Shown: piece by piece, positions 21,852 to 29,327 of the stretch
Numbering within the stretch: the first letter of the stretch is position 1
How the letters are laid out: each line of letters begins with the position of its first letter
NCBI RefSeq assembly: GCF_022012295.1
Contig: NZ_JAKLTN010000001.1
Span: forward strand, 992,001 to 1,056,000
DNA from: Dechloromonas hankyongensis
GTDB taxonomy: Bacteria > Pseudomonadota > Gammaproteobacteria > Burkholderiales > Rhodocyclaceae
DNA: 64,000 nt
Direction: 5' to 3'
Translations under genes and position numbers: made by a program
The notes under the pieces: generated by a model
Told to the model about the DNA's origin: nothing
The model's database searches: none
Seen by the model: only the letters and a program-made list of their open reading frames with translations

Positions 21852-23119
21852 GGCATCCCCTCCATCTCCGCTAGTGCGGTGCAACTGTCCTTGCGGTCGC
21901 CGGCCGCGTCGCGTTCCAGCCGTGCGAGCACCGCGTCGAATGGGCGCTTCAGCATCGTGCGGCAATACAGCGTCTCGGCGCTGGCCAGATCGCCGTTTTC
22001 GTACAGCTTGTTGGCCGGGGCGCCGCCGCCGCAGAAGCCGAAGTAGGCGCAGCTCGCTTCGCACATCCCAGTGCCGCGACGGATGGCCGTCCACAGATCG
22101 ACGAAATGCTGATGCCGCGCACTGTCCAGGAAGCTGTCGGCGTGCACGTTGCCGAGCACGAAATCGCCGTATTCCGGCGACGGCTGGCCGAGGAGTTCCG
22201 GCGAAAAGGTCGTGAAATCGCCGTTGTGCGCCACGGTAATCAGCGCGAAGGGCAGGGTCTGCGCATTGTCCGGCAGTTCACGGCCCCGCCAGCGGTAACT
22301 CGCCAGCGGCTCGGCGATCAGATGCATGGCCATCTCCAGTTCGCGGAACCGCAGACTGCCGCCGCTCTCGATGCTGCGCGCGAGCAGGCGCTCGACGAAG
22401 CGGGCGTGGGGCGGCTCGTGATCGGCCAGGCTGGAGCGGTCGTTCACGCCCTCGGCCTCGTCGAAGTTGCAACCGACTTCGTGTATCCCCTGCGCCAGGA
22501 AGAAGTCGCAGAAGGCATCGGCGTGGCCCAGCGTTTCCGCCGTGACGACGGCAATGGCGTGATACGGAATGCCGTGTTCGCGTAGCCGGGCCATGCCCTG
22601 CACGACCCGCTGGTGGGTGGTCTGCCCGCGCCGGGTGCGGCGATGCCGGTCGTGCAGCCAGGCCGGCCCGTCGACGCTGATGCCGATGCGTACGCCGTGG
22701 CGTGTGAACAGTCGGCACCAGGCGTCGTCAATTAGCGTGGCATTGGTCTGGATGGAATGCGAAACCGCGCAGCTTGCACCGAGCACGTCGGCGATCAAGG
22801 GAATGGCCTCGTCGTAGAACGATGGCGGCACGGTCAGCGGTTCGCCGGCATGCCAGACCACCGTCAACTCGGCGCCGGCCAGTCCATCGTCCACCAGTCG
22901 CCGGGCGGCCTTGCGCACGGTTTCCAGGCTCATTCGCGCCTTGGCGTCGCGCTGCGGCAGGTAGCAATAGTCGCAGTCGAGATTGCAGAACGGGGTCGGC
23001 TGCAATATCAGCAGCCGGGTACGCAGCGCCGGGAAGAAATCGGCCGGGGCGAAGCTGGCCGCTTCCGACCGGACCGCTGTCGAAGTGGGCCGTGGACTCC
23101 AGCGGATAGTCGACACCAT
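21848..23119 (-). CDS. Radical SAM/SPASM peptide maturase, GrrM-like (cyclophane-forming)
   Basis: A 423-residue radical S-adenosylmethionine enzyme. The cluster-binding motif CNLDCDYC places Cys45, Cys49 and Cys52, followed by YLPQ. The C-terminal SPASM-like region has Cys353, Cys357, Cys363 and Cys386 in a C-x3-C-AYFGF-CGGG-APANKLYENG context, characteristic of the GrrM/OscB group that installs three-residue cyclophanes on repeat-containing peptides. The gene starts 28 bases after the precursor stop codon; I chose ATG 23119, though GTG 23125 has a better-spaced GGGGGA. It overlaps the TIR gene by four bases. The predicted reaction joins the Trp side chain to Asn C-beta in the neighbouring precursor's Trp-x-Asn units (inference from known families). 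Confidence 0.9.
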   Translation of the reverse strand: MVSTIRWSPRPTSTAVRSEAASFAPADFFPALRTRLLILQPTPFCNLDCDYCYLPQRDAKARMSLETVRKAARRLVDDGLAGAELTVVWHAGEPLTVPPSFYDEAIPLIADVLGASCAVSHSIQTNATLIDDAWCRLFTRHGVRIGISVDGPAWLHDRHRRTRRGQTTHQRVVQGMARLREHGIPYHAIAVVTAETLGHADAFCDFFLAQGIHEVGCNFDEAEGVNDRSSLADHEPPHARFVERLLARSIESGGSLRFRELEMAMHLIAEPLASYRWRGRELPDNAQTLPFALITVAHNGDFTTFSPELLGQPSPEYGDFVLGNVHADSFLDSARHQHFVDLWTAIRRGTGMCEASCAYFGFCGGGAPANKLYENGDLASAETLYCRTMLKRPFDAVLARLERDAAGDRKDSCTALAEMEGMP

Positions 23120-23147
23120 GCTCACCGTCACTTCCCCCTTGCGCAGA

Positions 23148-23426
23148 TTAACGATTGAACCAGTTACCCCAGTTCCGCCAGTTCGGCCAGTTGTTCCAGT
23201 TGCCCCAGTTCTGCCAGTTGAACCACTGGGCGTATTTCGGTCCGGGTTCGCTGCCGGCGTCGGGGGACTGCGCATCGTGCAGGAACTTGCGCATCTCGAG
23301 GACGCGCGCTTCCAGAATCTGCCGCTCGGTTTTCGCTTCCTCGACACTGGCGCCAGCCGTCGCGGTACCCAGGCCCCCGACAGCAGCCAGCAAGGCCAGG
23401 CACAGGCGGCGCAGCACAGCGATCAC
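23148..23426 (-). CDS. Secreted RiPP precursor with eight tandem Trp-x-Asn triplets
   Basis: A 92-residue ribosomal peptide precursor if translation starts at GTG 23426, which has AGGAAA five bases upstream; a GTG at 23471 would give 107 residues. Residues 1-25 form a Sec signal peptide (VIAVLRRLCLALLAAVGGLG, then TATAGA). A charged helical leader (EEAKTERQILEARVLEMRKF) follows, then a short Pro/Gly linker. Residues 68-91 are eight contiguous W-x-N triplets with x = F, Q, G, N, P, R, G, F, ended by a single Arg. Trp-x-Asn is the substrate pattern for three-residue cyclophane formation by radical SAM enzymes of the Xye/Grr/Fxs groups, and the next gene encodes such an enzyme. The product is probably a rigid, exported poly-cyclophane rod. 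Related by logic, not obviously by sequence, to GrrA/OscA. Confidence 0.87.
   Translation of the reverse strand: MIAVLRRLCLALLAAVGGLGTATAGASVEEAKTERQILEARVLEMRKFLHDAQSPDAGSEPGPKYAQWFNWQNWGNWNNWPNWRNWGNWFNR
23154..23225 (-). repeat. Eight in-frame 9-bp repeats (TGG-NNN-AAY) in the RiPP precursor
   Basis: The 72 bases read as eight TGG-NNN-AAC units on the minus strand, the last ending in AAT. The middle codon differs nearly every time (TTC, CAG, GGC, AAC, CCG, CGG, GGT, TTC) while Trp and Asn never change. This is a pattern of selection on the peptide motif rather than recent slippage. Confidence 0.92.
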
Positions 23427-23486
23427 GCGATTTCCTGAATTGTTCACGGTTCCCCCGACAGGAACACCCACAAAACCATGCAGCTA

Positions 23487-23496
23487 ACAAATTTGT
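23487..23496. promoter_or_regulatory. AT-rich palindrome ACAAATTTGT upstream of the RiPP operon
   Basis: A perfect 10-bp palindrome sits in an AT-rich island (about 23480-23520), unusual for this GC-rich DNA, 61 bases before the precursor GTG. It is the obvious place for the operon promoter and possibly an operator. I cannot assign a convincing -35/-10 pair. Confidence 0.35.
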
Positions 23497-23565
23497 GATT
23501 TCTCATTGTGAATAAAGTTCCGGTTGATCCTTGATGCGTACGGCAATCCGGCAACGGCGCCGCAG

Positions 23566-24054
23566 TTATTTCGGTCGGCAAGCCTTGCCTTCGTACTGGT
23601 GGCGATGCAAGGCATATTGCTGGCCGTTCCAGCGCTCGATCGGGAAGCAGAAGCCGGGGCCGCCGACTTCGAGATCGGGCCAGTTGCCGGCTCCCCGCGT
23701 GTTCAGGACATTGAGCATGCCCGTGCCCTTGGTGATCAGCTTCCAGCTGCCATCGGCCTGTTTGCTGACCAGGCTGTAAGCGACACCGGTATTGCCGTAG
23801 CAGTTGCTGCTGCCTTCGCTGATGATGGCCTCGGGCAGGCCATCGCCGTTGAGGTCGCGGACGTCTTCGATGACACCCGGCGTGTAGGACGGGCTGGGGT
23901 CGTCACAGGCTTGCCAGCGCTTGCTCTTGAGCTTGAAACCGGCTGCCTTGAAGGCTGCCGTCTGGTCGGCCGGCGACAGTTTGTCGGGAGCGCCGAAGGC
24001 GGCGGTGCAGGCAAATGCCAGCAGAGTGCCGGCGATCAGGAGATTTTGTTTCAT
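23566..24054 (-). CDS. Small secreted protein of unknown function
   Basis: A 162-residue protein with a clear Sec signal peptide (MKQNLLIAGTLLAFACTAAF, cleavage near FGAP). The mature part contains VRDLNGDGLPEAIISEGS, an Asp-rich DxNxDGxxD-like loop seen in FG-GAP/VCBS-type and calcium-binding repeats, and three cysteines that could pair. A GGAAGG ribosome binding site precedes the ATG. It lies between the cytochrome cluster (51 bases upstream) and the RiPP operon (139 bases downstream), all on the same strand, so it could be the last gene of the cytochrome unit. I do not recognise a function. Confidence 0.72.
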   Translation of the reverse strand: MKQNLLIAGTLLAFACTAAFGAPDKLSPADQTAAFKAAGFKLKSKRWQACDDPSPSYTPGVIEDVRDLNGDGLPEAIISEGSSNCYGNTGVAYSLVSKQADGSWKLITKGTGMLNVLNTRGAGNWPDLEVGGPGFCFPIERWNGQQYALHRHQYEGKACRPK

Positions 24055-24105
24055 CGCAAACCTTCCTTTCCTCTTCGCTGCCGCCAGCCATGGCGGCCGG
24101 GCAAA

Positions 24106-25584
24106 TCACAGCGTCTTCAGATACTCGACCAGGGCCTCCTTGTCGGCGGCCGGCAGGGTCGTCCCGAATTCGTGCCCCTGGTTGCCGCCGCCCTTGGTCG
24201 CGACGTCGAGTCGGGTGCCGACCCGGCGCGCCTCGGCGCCGTCGCTGACGAATCCCGCCTTCGCCTGGTCATACACGTCGTAGCCCCGCCAGAAGACCTT
24301 GGGCCGCCTGGCGGCGGGTTCGAGCAGGTCGCGCAGGGTCGGCACCGAGCCGTTGTGCAAGTAAGGGGCTTTCAGCCAGATGCCGTCGAGGAAGGGGGCG
24401 ATGTAACCGATCAGGTCGGCCTCGACCAGGCCCTTGCGCTCCAGCCCCATCTCCTTGACCACCTGGTTGGCCTTGATGGCGGCGCCCTTGTTCCACGAGT
24501 CAAGCCGGCCGCGGTCTGTGCCGACGGCGGCCAGCGGCAGCGGGGTCCCGGTCTTGTCGCTGGCGTGGCAGCCAGCGCAGTGGGTGTTGAACAGTGGCTT
24601 GCCGGCGGCCGCTTTGGCGGCGTTGATGGAGAACGGGTATTTGGGCGGCGGCAGCTCCGACAGGTAGTCCTTGAGCCACTTCACCTGCGCCAGGAAGTCC
24701 GCCTTGTCGGCCGGCGGGGCGCCGAGCACGCCGAGGGCGGAATCCATGATTACCGAGTAGGCGTCGTGGCTGTCGCCGGCGTAGTTCATCCGATGGCCCT
24801 TGTCCCAGACGTATTTCTTCAGGTTCCACAGCGACGGCATGTCGGTCGGGCCGAAGGTGTCGTCCATCGGCGCCTTGATCATGAAGTACTTGGTCAGGTT
24901 CATCGCGTCGTCGCGGCCGCGGCCCCACTCGGGAAAATCCGGGCGGTAGAGCCAGGCAAACTGGGCTTCGCGTTCGAGCAGGCGCTTCTTGGTGATGGGG
25001 ATGACCAAAAAGCGGTAGAGCAGCTTGTCGATCCAGTCGAGGTGCGTCACGCGGTTGATCTCGGCCATCAGGATGTCGGCGTTGAAGCGCGGGTCCTTGG
25101 CGCAGTCGATGAGCAGCCGGAAGAAGGCCTGGACGTTGGTGGTATGGCCGGCGCCGCCGACCACGAAGACCGGGTTGCTGTCCGGCGTCGCGCGGTAGCT
25201 GGTGGTGTGGCAGACGGCGCAGTTGTTGGCAACGCGCGGGAAGCCGATGGTCTTCTTGGTGAAGCCGACCGGCAGTTCCTGGCCCATCTCCCAGGCGACG
25301 CCGAGCGCCGCGTAGCCGCCGGGGACGACCTTGCCGTCTTCCCTGAATTTTTCCGGAAAGACCCGGGGCAGGACGTAGAAAATCCAGTACGGGATGCCGG
25401 CGTCGTGCTCGGCACCGATCGAGCCGTACTTGAAGCGCATCTCCGGCGTCGCGGTCACCCAGTCGGGTTGCGGGTATTCGCGGAAGCCGCGGTCGTAGCC
25501 GATCATGGCGCCGATCACGGCCAGCGTGGCGACGCCGAGCGCGGCGTATTTCAGCCAGGTCTTGCACGAGCAGGAGGTCGTCAT
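24106..25584 (-). CDS. Membrane-anchored di-heme c-type cytochrome, peroxidase/RoxA-like superfamily
   Basis: A 492-residue periplasmic cytochrome anchored by one N-terminal helix (about residues 10-30). Two covalent heme sites are visible: CAVCH at 122-126 and CAGCH at 336-340. The C-terminal half carries APYLHNGSVPTLRDLLEPA, a segment shared by the di-heme cytochrome c peroxidase, MauG and RoxA superfamily. It is clearly a paralogue of the next gene upstream (same spacing, same YLHNGS and DVYD segments). A GAGAGGGGA ribosome binding site precedes the ATG. Substrate unknown; a redox role with neighbouring cytochromes is likely. Confidence 0.85.
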   Translation of the reverse strand: MTTSCSCKTWLKYAALGVATLAVIGAMIGYDRGFREYPQPDWVTATPEMRFKYGSIGAEHDAGIPYWIFYVLPRVFPEKFREDGKVVPGGYAALGVAWEMGQELPVGFTKKTIGFPRVANNCAVCHTTSYRATPDSNPVFVVGGAGHTTNVQAFFRLLIDCAKDPRFNADILMAEINRVTHLDWIDKLLYRFLVIPITKKRLLEREAQFAWLYRPDFPEWGRGRDDAMNLTKYFMIKAPMDDTFGPTDMPSLWNLKKYVWDKGHRMNYAGDSHDAYSVIMDSALGVLGAPPADKADFLAQVKWLKDYLSELPPPKYPFSINAAKAAAGKPLFNTHCAGCHASDKTGTPLPLAAVGTDRGRLDSWNKGAAIKANQVVKEMGLERKGLVEADLIGYIAPFLDGIWLKAPYLHNGSVPTLRDLLEPAARRPKVFWRGYDVYDQAKAGFVSDGAEARRVGTRLDVATKGGGNQGHEFGTTLPAADKEALVEYLKTL

Positions 25585-25598
25585 GATGTCATCCCCTC

Positions 25599-27131
25599 TC
25601 AGAATGTCTTCAGGAACTCGACCAGCGCCGTCTTCTCGGCGGCGCTCAGTTCCGTCCCATAGGCCTTGCCCTCGTGGCCGCCGTTGCCGTTGCCCGGCAC
25701 GCTGGTGTCGAGGCGGAAGAATTTCTTGCCGCCGGCTTCCGCCACGTTGGAGACGAAGCCGACCTTCACCGGGTCATACACATCGTTGCCGCGATAGAAG
25801 GCGGTCGGGCGCCTGGCCGCCGGTTCCAGCAGGTCGCGCAGGCTGGGCACCGAGCCGTTGTGCAGGTAGGGGGCGCGCAGCCACAGGCCGTCGAGCGGCA
25901 TGTTGGCGTAGCCGTGGGTCTTCTGGAAATGCGTGAAGCGCCACGGGTAGCCGGCGTACAGCGTGGCCTGATTGGCGGCCAGCGTGTAGGTGTAGGAATC
26001 CAGCCGCCGGCGGTCGGTGCCGATCCTGGTCAGCGGCTCGACGGTGCCGACGTACTCGCCGCTGAAGTCGCTGCCCGAGGCGCCGTGGCAGGCCGCGCAG
26101 TATTTCTGGTAAATCGGGGCGCCCTGGGCGGCCAGCTGGCGGTCGATAGTGAAGAAGTCGGCAAAGGCCGGCGGCGTGGCGTCCATGATCCACGCCTCGA
26201 CGCGCTTGATGCGGGCGAGGTCGATGGTCGGCGGCGTCGTGCCGGTGCCGAAGGCGGCGCTCTTGTTGCGCTCCTCGACAGTGGTGTTGTTGCCGTCCCA
26301 GTGCAGTTGCATCTCCTTCGGCTCCTTGCGCTGGCGCTGCCGCCAGATCGACGGGAAGTCGGCCGGGGCGTCGAATTCCCCGGGGTCGAGGTGGCTCATC
26401 GGGAAATTGAAAATAACCTTGGCCGAGTTGAAGGTATCGACCCGGCCCGGCCCCCATTCGTGCTGCTTGAACACCCAGTCGAAACGCCCGGCCAGGGCCA
26501 GCACCCGGTCGCGCATGATGGCGATGGCGATGGGGTAGACCAGGTAGCGGTCGAGCAGGTCGAGATTGGCGCCCTGTTTCTCGATTTCCGGCAGGATGTA
26601 TTCCTTCGAGAATTTGGGATCGGCGGCGCAGCGGAAGAAGAATTCCTCGAAGCCTTTCATGTTGAAGGTGGCGGCCGGCATGCCGAGGACGACGGTCGGT
26701 GCCTTGTCGGCGGCAGTGCGTAAGGTGCTGACATGGCAGACGGCGCAATTGACGAAAACGCGGTTGATGCCCTGAAAGCGGCGCTGCGAGGTGCCGACCG
26801 GCAGGTCGCGGTCGCTGCCGTCGGTTTTCTTCTCGTAAATCATGCCCAGCGATTGGTAGCCCTTGCCCGGCAGGTATTGCGGGCAGACTTCGGGCAGCGC
26901 CTTCCAGATCCAGTAGGGAAAGCCCATTTCGTGCTCGCCGCCGGTCGAACCGTACTTGAAATGCTCGCTCGGGCTGGCGTAATCGACCGGGGTGTCGTCG
27001 CCGAAGCGCTTGAGCAGCAACAGGCCGATGAAGCCGGGAATGATGACGGTGAGCGTCAGGAGAATCAGGAAGCGGCACTTCCAGGGGCTGGCGGGCGGGT
27101 TGCTGGGGCTCGATGCGGACACTTCGTTCAT
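25599..27131 (-). CDS. Membrane-anchored di-heme c-type cytochrome, paralogue of the downstream gene
   Basis: A 510-residue protein with a single N-terminal membrane helix (about residues 20-40) and a periplasmic body. Heme-binding motifs are CAVCH at 129-133 and CAACH at 345-349. It carries APYLHNGSVPSLRDLLEPA and YRGNDVYDP like its 492-residue neighbour, which starts 14 bases after its stop codon; the pair looks like a tandem duplication. AGGGGAAG precedes the ATG. Family relatives include di-heme peroxidases and rubber oxygenases, but I see no feature that fixes the substrate. Confidence 0.85.
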   Translation of the reverse strand: MNEVSASSPSNPPASPWKCRFLILLTLTVIIPGFIGLLLLKRFGDDTPVDYASPSEHFKYGSTGGEHEMGFPYWIWKALPEVCPQYLPGKGYQSLGMIYEKKTDGSDRDLPVGTSQRRFQGINRVFVNCAVCHVSTLRTAADKAPTVVLGMPAATFNMKGFEEFFFRCAADPKFSKEYILPEIEKQGANLDLLDRYLVYPIAIAIMRDRVLALAGRFDWVFKQHEWGPGRVDTFNSAKVIFNFPMSHLDPGEFDAPADFPSIWRQRQRKEPKEMQLHWDGNNTTVEERNKSAAFGTGTTPPTIDLARIKRVEAWIMDATPPAFADFFTIDRQLAAQGAPIYQKYCAACHGASGSDFSGEYVGTVEPLTRIGTDRRRLDSYTYTLAANQATLYAGYPWRFTHFQKTHGYANMPLDGLWLRAPYLHNGSVPSLRDLLEPAARRPTAFYRGNDVYDPVKVGFVSNVAEAGGKKFFRLDTSVPGNGNGGHEGKAYGTELSAAEKTALVEFLKTF

Positions 27132-27155
27132 GGTGCTTCCCCTCGGTTTCTGGTC

Positions 27156-29324
27156 TTACGGCATGGGCAGGCAGGGGCGCAGGGCTTCATAGCCGTTGGC
27201 CAGCAAGGCGTTGAGGTTAGGTGGCTGGCCGCTTTCGGCGCGCAGCCAGGTGTCGACCTGGGCGAGCAGCGCGGCGCGGGCCGGGCTGTTCTTCCAGCCG
27301 GCGACATCGGTGGCGAAAGCGGGCAGCATGCTTTCCGGCGGCATCGGCGTCTTGTCGCGCTGCTCCGGCGCCAGGTCGGCCATGGCCAGGCGTACGTAGA
27401 GGCGGGGGGCGCACTGGCGCAAACGGGCGGTGACCTGCGTGGCGTTGCCGCTCAGGAAATTGGGCGGGAAGGTTTCGGCCGACCGGTGGCAGGTGGCGCA
27501 GTAGGGGAAGAAGCCTTGCACCCCGGCTTCCATCGGCGTATCGGCACTGCCGCCGGGAACGGCGGCGACGGCTTCCAGCCTGGGCGGCGGCAGCGTATCG
27601 GCGACCTGGCAGCAGGGCGGCGGGCGGGGACTGTCGAGACGGGCGAGCAGCGCCGCGAACAAGGCAGTGCGCGGGATGACGCCTGCCCCGAACAGGGTTT
27701 CGCCCTGCGGCGATGCGAGCAGGGCGGCGACGGCCTGCTCGACGGTAGCGAAGTCGGCGCGGCTATCGAGGACCACCATGCCGGCATCGGGCTGGCCCGC
27801 CTCCGGCTGCACGCGCAGGCGGGTCAGCGCCTGGCCGTCGGCGCTGCGCGGCAGCCGGCCGTTCCAGCGCAGCGCGAAGCCGGTATCGGTGGAGCGGCTG
27901 GTCAGCTCGATATTGATCAGGGCCGTGCCGCCGGGCAAGGTCAGCCGCTCGATGCGGCCGGTGGTCGGGCGTCCGCCGCGGACCGCCAGGGTGGCGTCTA
28001 TGCTCGGCCCGGACTGGCCGGCCGCCGGGGCGCAGCGCACCGACCAGCGCGAAGCCGCCCGCTCGATGCGGCAGGGGGCGGTGTGCTGCGTGCTGGCTAG
28101 GCCGCGCTGGCGTGCCAAAGCCTGGTCCAGCGCCTGGCGGTCGGCGGCGGAAACGAATTCGGCGAGGCCGGCAATGGTGGTGCGCAGGGCGTCCGCAGCC
28201 TGCGGGCGCCAGATGTCGCGCGTTTGCCGCGGCAGCAGCGGATCGAACGGCGCCGCCACGTGGGAACGGGCGATGCGTGCAGCACGTTCTTCCGGCCAAT
28301 TGTCCTGGCCGGCCAGCGGATTGCGGTTGGGCAGGTCCGGGTTGCCGATGGCCAGACCGCCGGGCCAGCGGCGGCCGGCTTCCTGCTGCAGCGGTGCAGC
28401 GACGGTTTGGCGGAAATTGTCGTCGGGCGCCCAGTTCTGGCCACCGGACAGCGCATGGCGCAGGGCGGCGACGAACAGGCCAGCGCGGCAGCGGCGGGCT
28501 GCCAGCTCGTTCTCGCCGCAGCCTTCGCGCCACAGGCGCTGGGTCAGCGCCAAGCCGTTGGCCCGTTCGGTGGCATTGTCGATGGCGTAGGGAATATCGA
28601 CGCCGCGGTCGGGCGGGATGCCGTAGAAAGCGCGGCCGCTGGCGGCGAGCAGGCCGGCGACTTGCGGATTGGCATTGGTTTCGTCCCACAGGGCGCGGGA
28701 GAAGATGGGCGAACCGTTCTGGTGGCAGGCAAAACACAGGTTGCGGTTGGCGTAATAGACCTGCGGCCGGCCGCCGGCCCGGTAGTCCTTGACCAGCTGG
28801 AATTCGAAGCGCCCGGCTGCTTCGTTGTAGCTGATCACTTCCAGCACTGCGGATTTTTCCTGGTAGCCGATGTACAGGCGGTCCTTCAGGAAAAATGGCG
28901 ACTGCGCGCCGCTTTCCGTATCGACCGCCACTACCACGCGCGGGAAGCCGAAATAGTCGGGGGCGGCCGCGGTGCGCTGCAGCGAACGGCCGAGCGGGAT
29001 CAACACGCGCTTGGCTGGCGGTAGCGGGCTGGCCGGATCGCGTGCCAGTTCGCGGTCGAGGCGTTCGAGCAGGGCGGCGAACGGGTAGGGAAGCTCGATA
29101 CTGCTTTGCCCATTGCGCGATACGGCGAACAGCTGGTCGAACAGCGAACGCCCGGCGGGCGGCAGGTTGTCTCCGGCCTGACTGGGCGTGACGACCCAGG
29201 CCGGCGCCGGCGGGCGGGTTTCAGCCGTCGCATCCATGTCGATGCCCAGCCCGCAACCCAGGGCAAGCAGGCCGGCGTGCAGGGAATGGCGCCATGTCAT
29301 GACGAGGGTCCATGACCCGGCCAT
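27156..29324 (-). CDS. Large secreted protein with two c-type heme motifs
   Basis: A 722-residue protein, probably exported through an N-terminal signal (residues about 9-35 from the alternative ATG at 29300). Two heme sites are far apart: CFACH at 197-201 and CATCH at 609-613. The region between them has no family I recognise. The first motif sits in ANRNLCFACHQNGSPIFSR, reminiscent of di-heme cytochromes that handle exported substrates. The gene begins three bases after the lipoprotein gene stop and ends 24 bases before the next cytochrome, so it belongs to the same transcription unit. No catalytic assignment is possible. Confidence 0.8.
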   Translation of the reverse strand: MAGSWTLVMTWRHSLHAGLLALGCGLGIDMDATAETRPPAPAWVVTPSQAGDNLPPAGRSLFDQLFAVSRNGQSSIELPYPFAALLERLDRELARDPASPLPPAKRVLIPLGRSLQRTAAAPDYFGFPRVVVAVDTESGAQSPFFLKDRLYIGYQEKSAVLEVISYNEAAGRFEFQLVKDYRAGGRPQVYYANRNLCFACHQNGSPIFSRALWDETNANPQVAGLLAASGRAFYGIPPDRGVDIPYAIDNATERANGLALTQRLWREGCGENELAARRCRAGLFVAALRHALSGGQNWAPDDNFRQTVAAPLQQEAGRRWPGGLAIGNPDLPNRNPLAGQDNWPEERAARIARSHVAAPFDPLLPRQTRDIWRPQAADALRTTIAGLAEFVSAADRQALDQALARQRGLASTQHTAPCRIERAASRWSVRCAPAAGQSGPSIDATLAVRGGRPTTGRIERLTLPGGTALINIELTSRSTDTGFALRWNGRLPRSADGQALTRLRVQPEAGQPDAGMVVLDSRADFATVEQAVAALLASPQGETLFGAGVIPRTALFAALLARLDSPRPPPCCQVADTLPPPRLEAVAAVPGGSADTPMEAGVQGFFPYCATCHRSAETFPPNFLSGNATQVTARLRQCAPRLYVRLAMADLAPEQRDKTPMPPESMLPAFATDVAGWKNSPARAALLAQVDTWLRAESGQPPNLNALLANGYEALRPCLPMP

Positions 29325-29327
29325 CGC

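Noticed and set aside
21852-22094. Longer start for the TIR gene
   Set aside because: The added residues are Arg-rich shadow of the maturase gene; the ATG at 21851 overlaps the maturase stop and is followed at once by TIR sequence.
23120-23347. Longer start for the radical SAM gene with a GTG-repeat-like peptide
   Set aside because: The Thr-Gly-rich stretch is the W-x-N repeat of the precursor read in another frame, so it is not part of the maturase.
17371-23426. Interpreting the operon as a toxin-antitoxin or standard bacteriocin cluster
   Set aside because: There is no immunity protein, peptidase-containing exporter or small antitoxin; the presence of TIR and STAND genes fits a signalling or defence role better.
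23524-25662. 712-residue plus-strand frame
   Set aside because: Antisense to the small secreted protein and the 492-residue cytochrome; no recognisable motif.
24106-27131. Calling the two smaller cytochromes cytochrome c peroxidase (CcpA)
   Set aside because: They are much longer than the roughly 330-residue CcpA, have heme motifs over 210 residues apart and are membrane anchored, so only superfamily membership is claimed.
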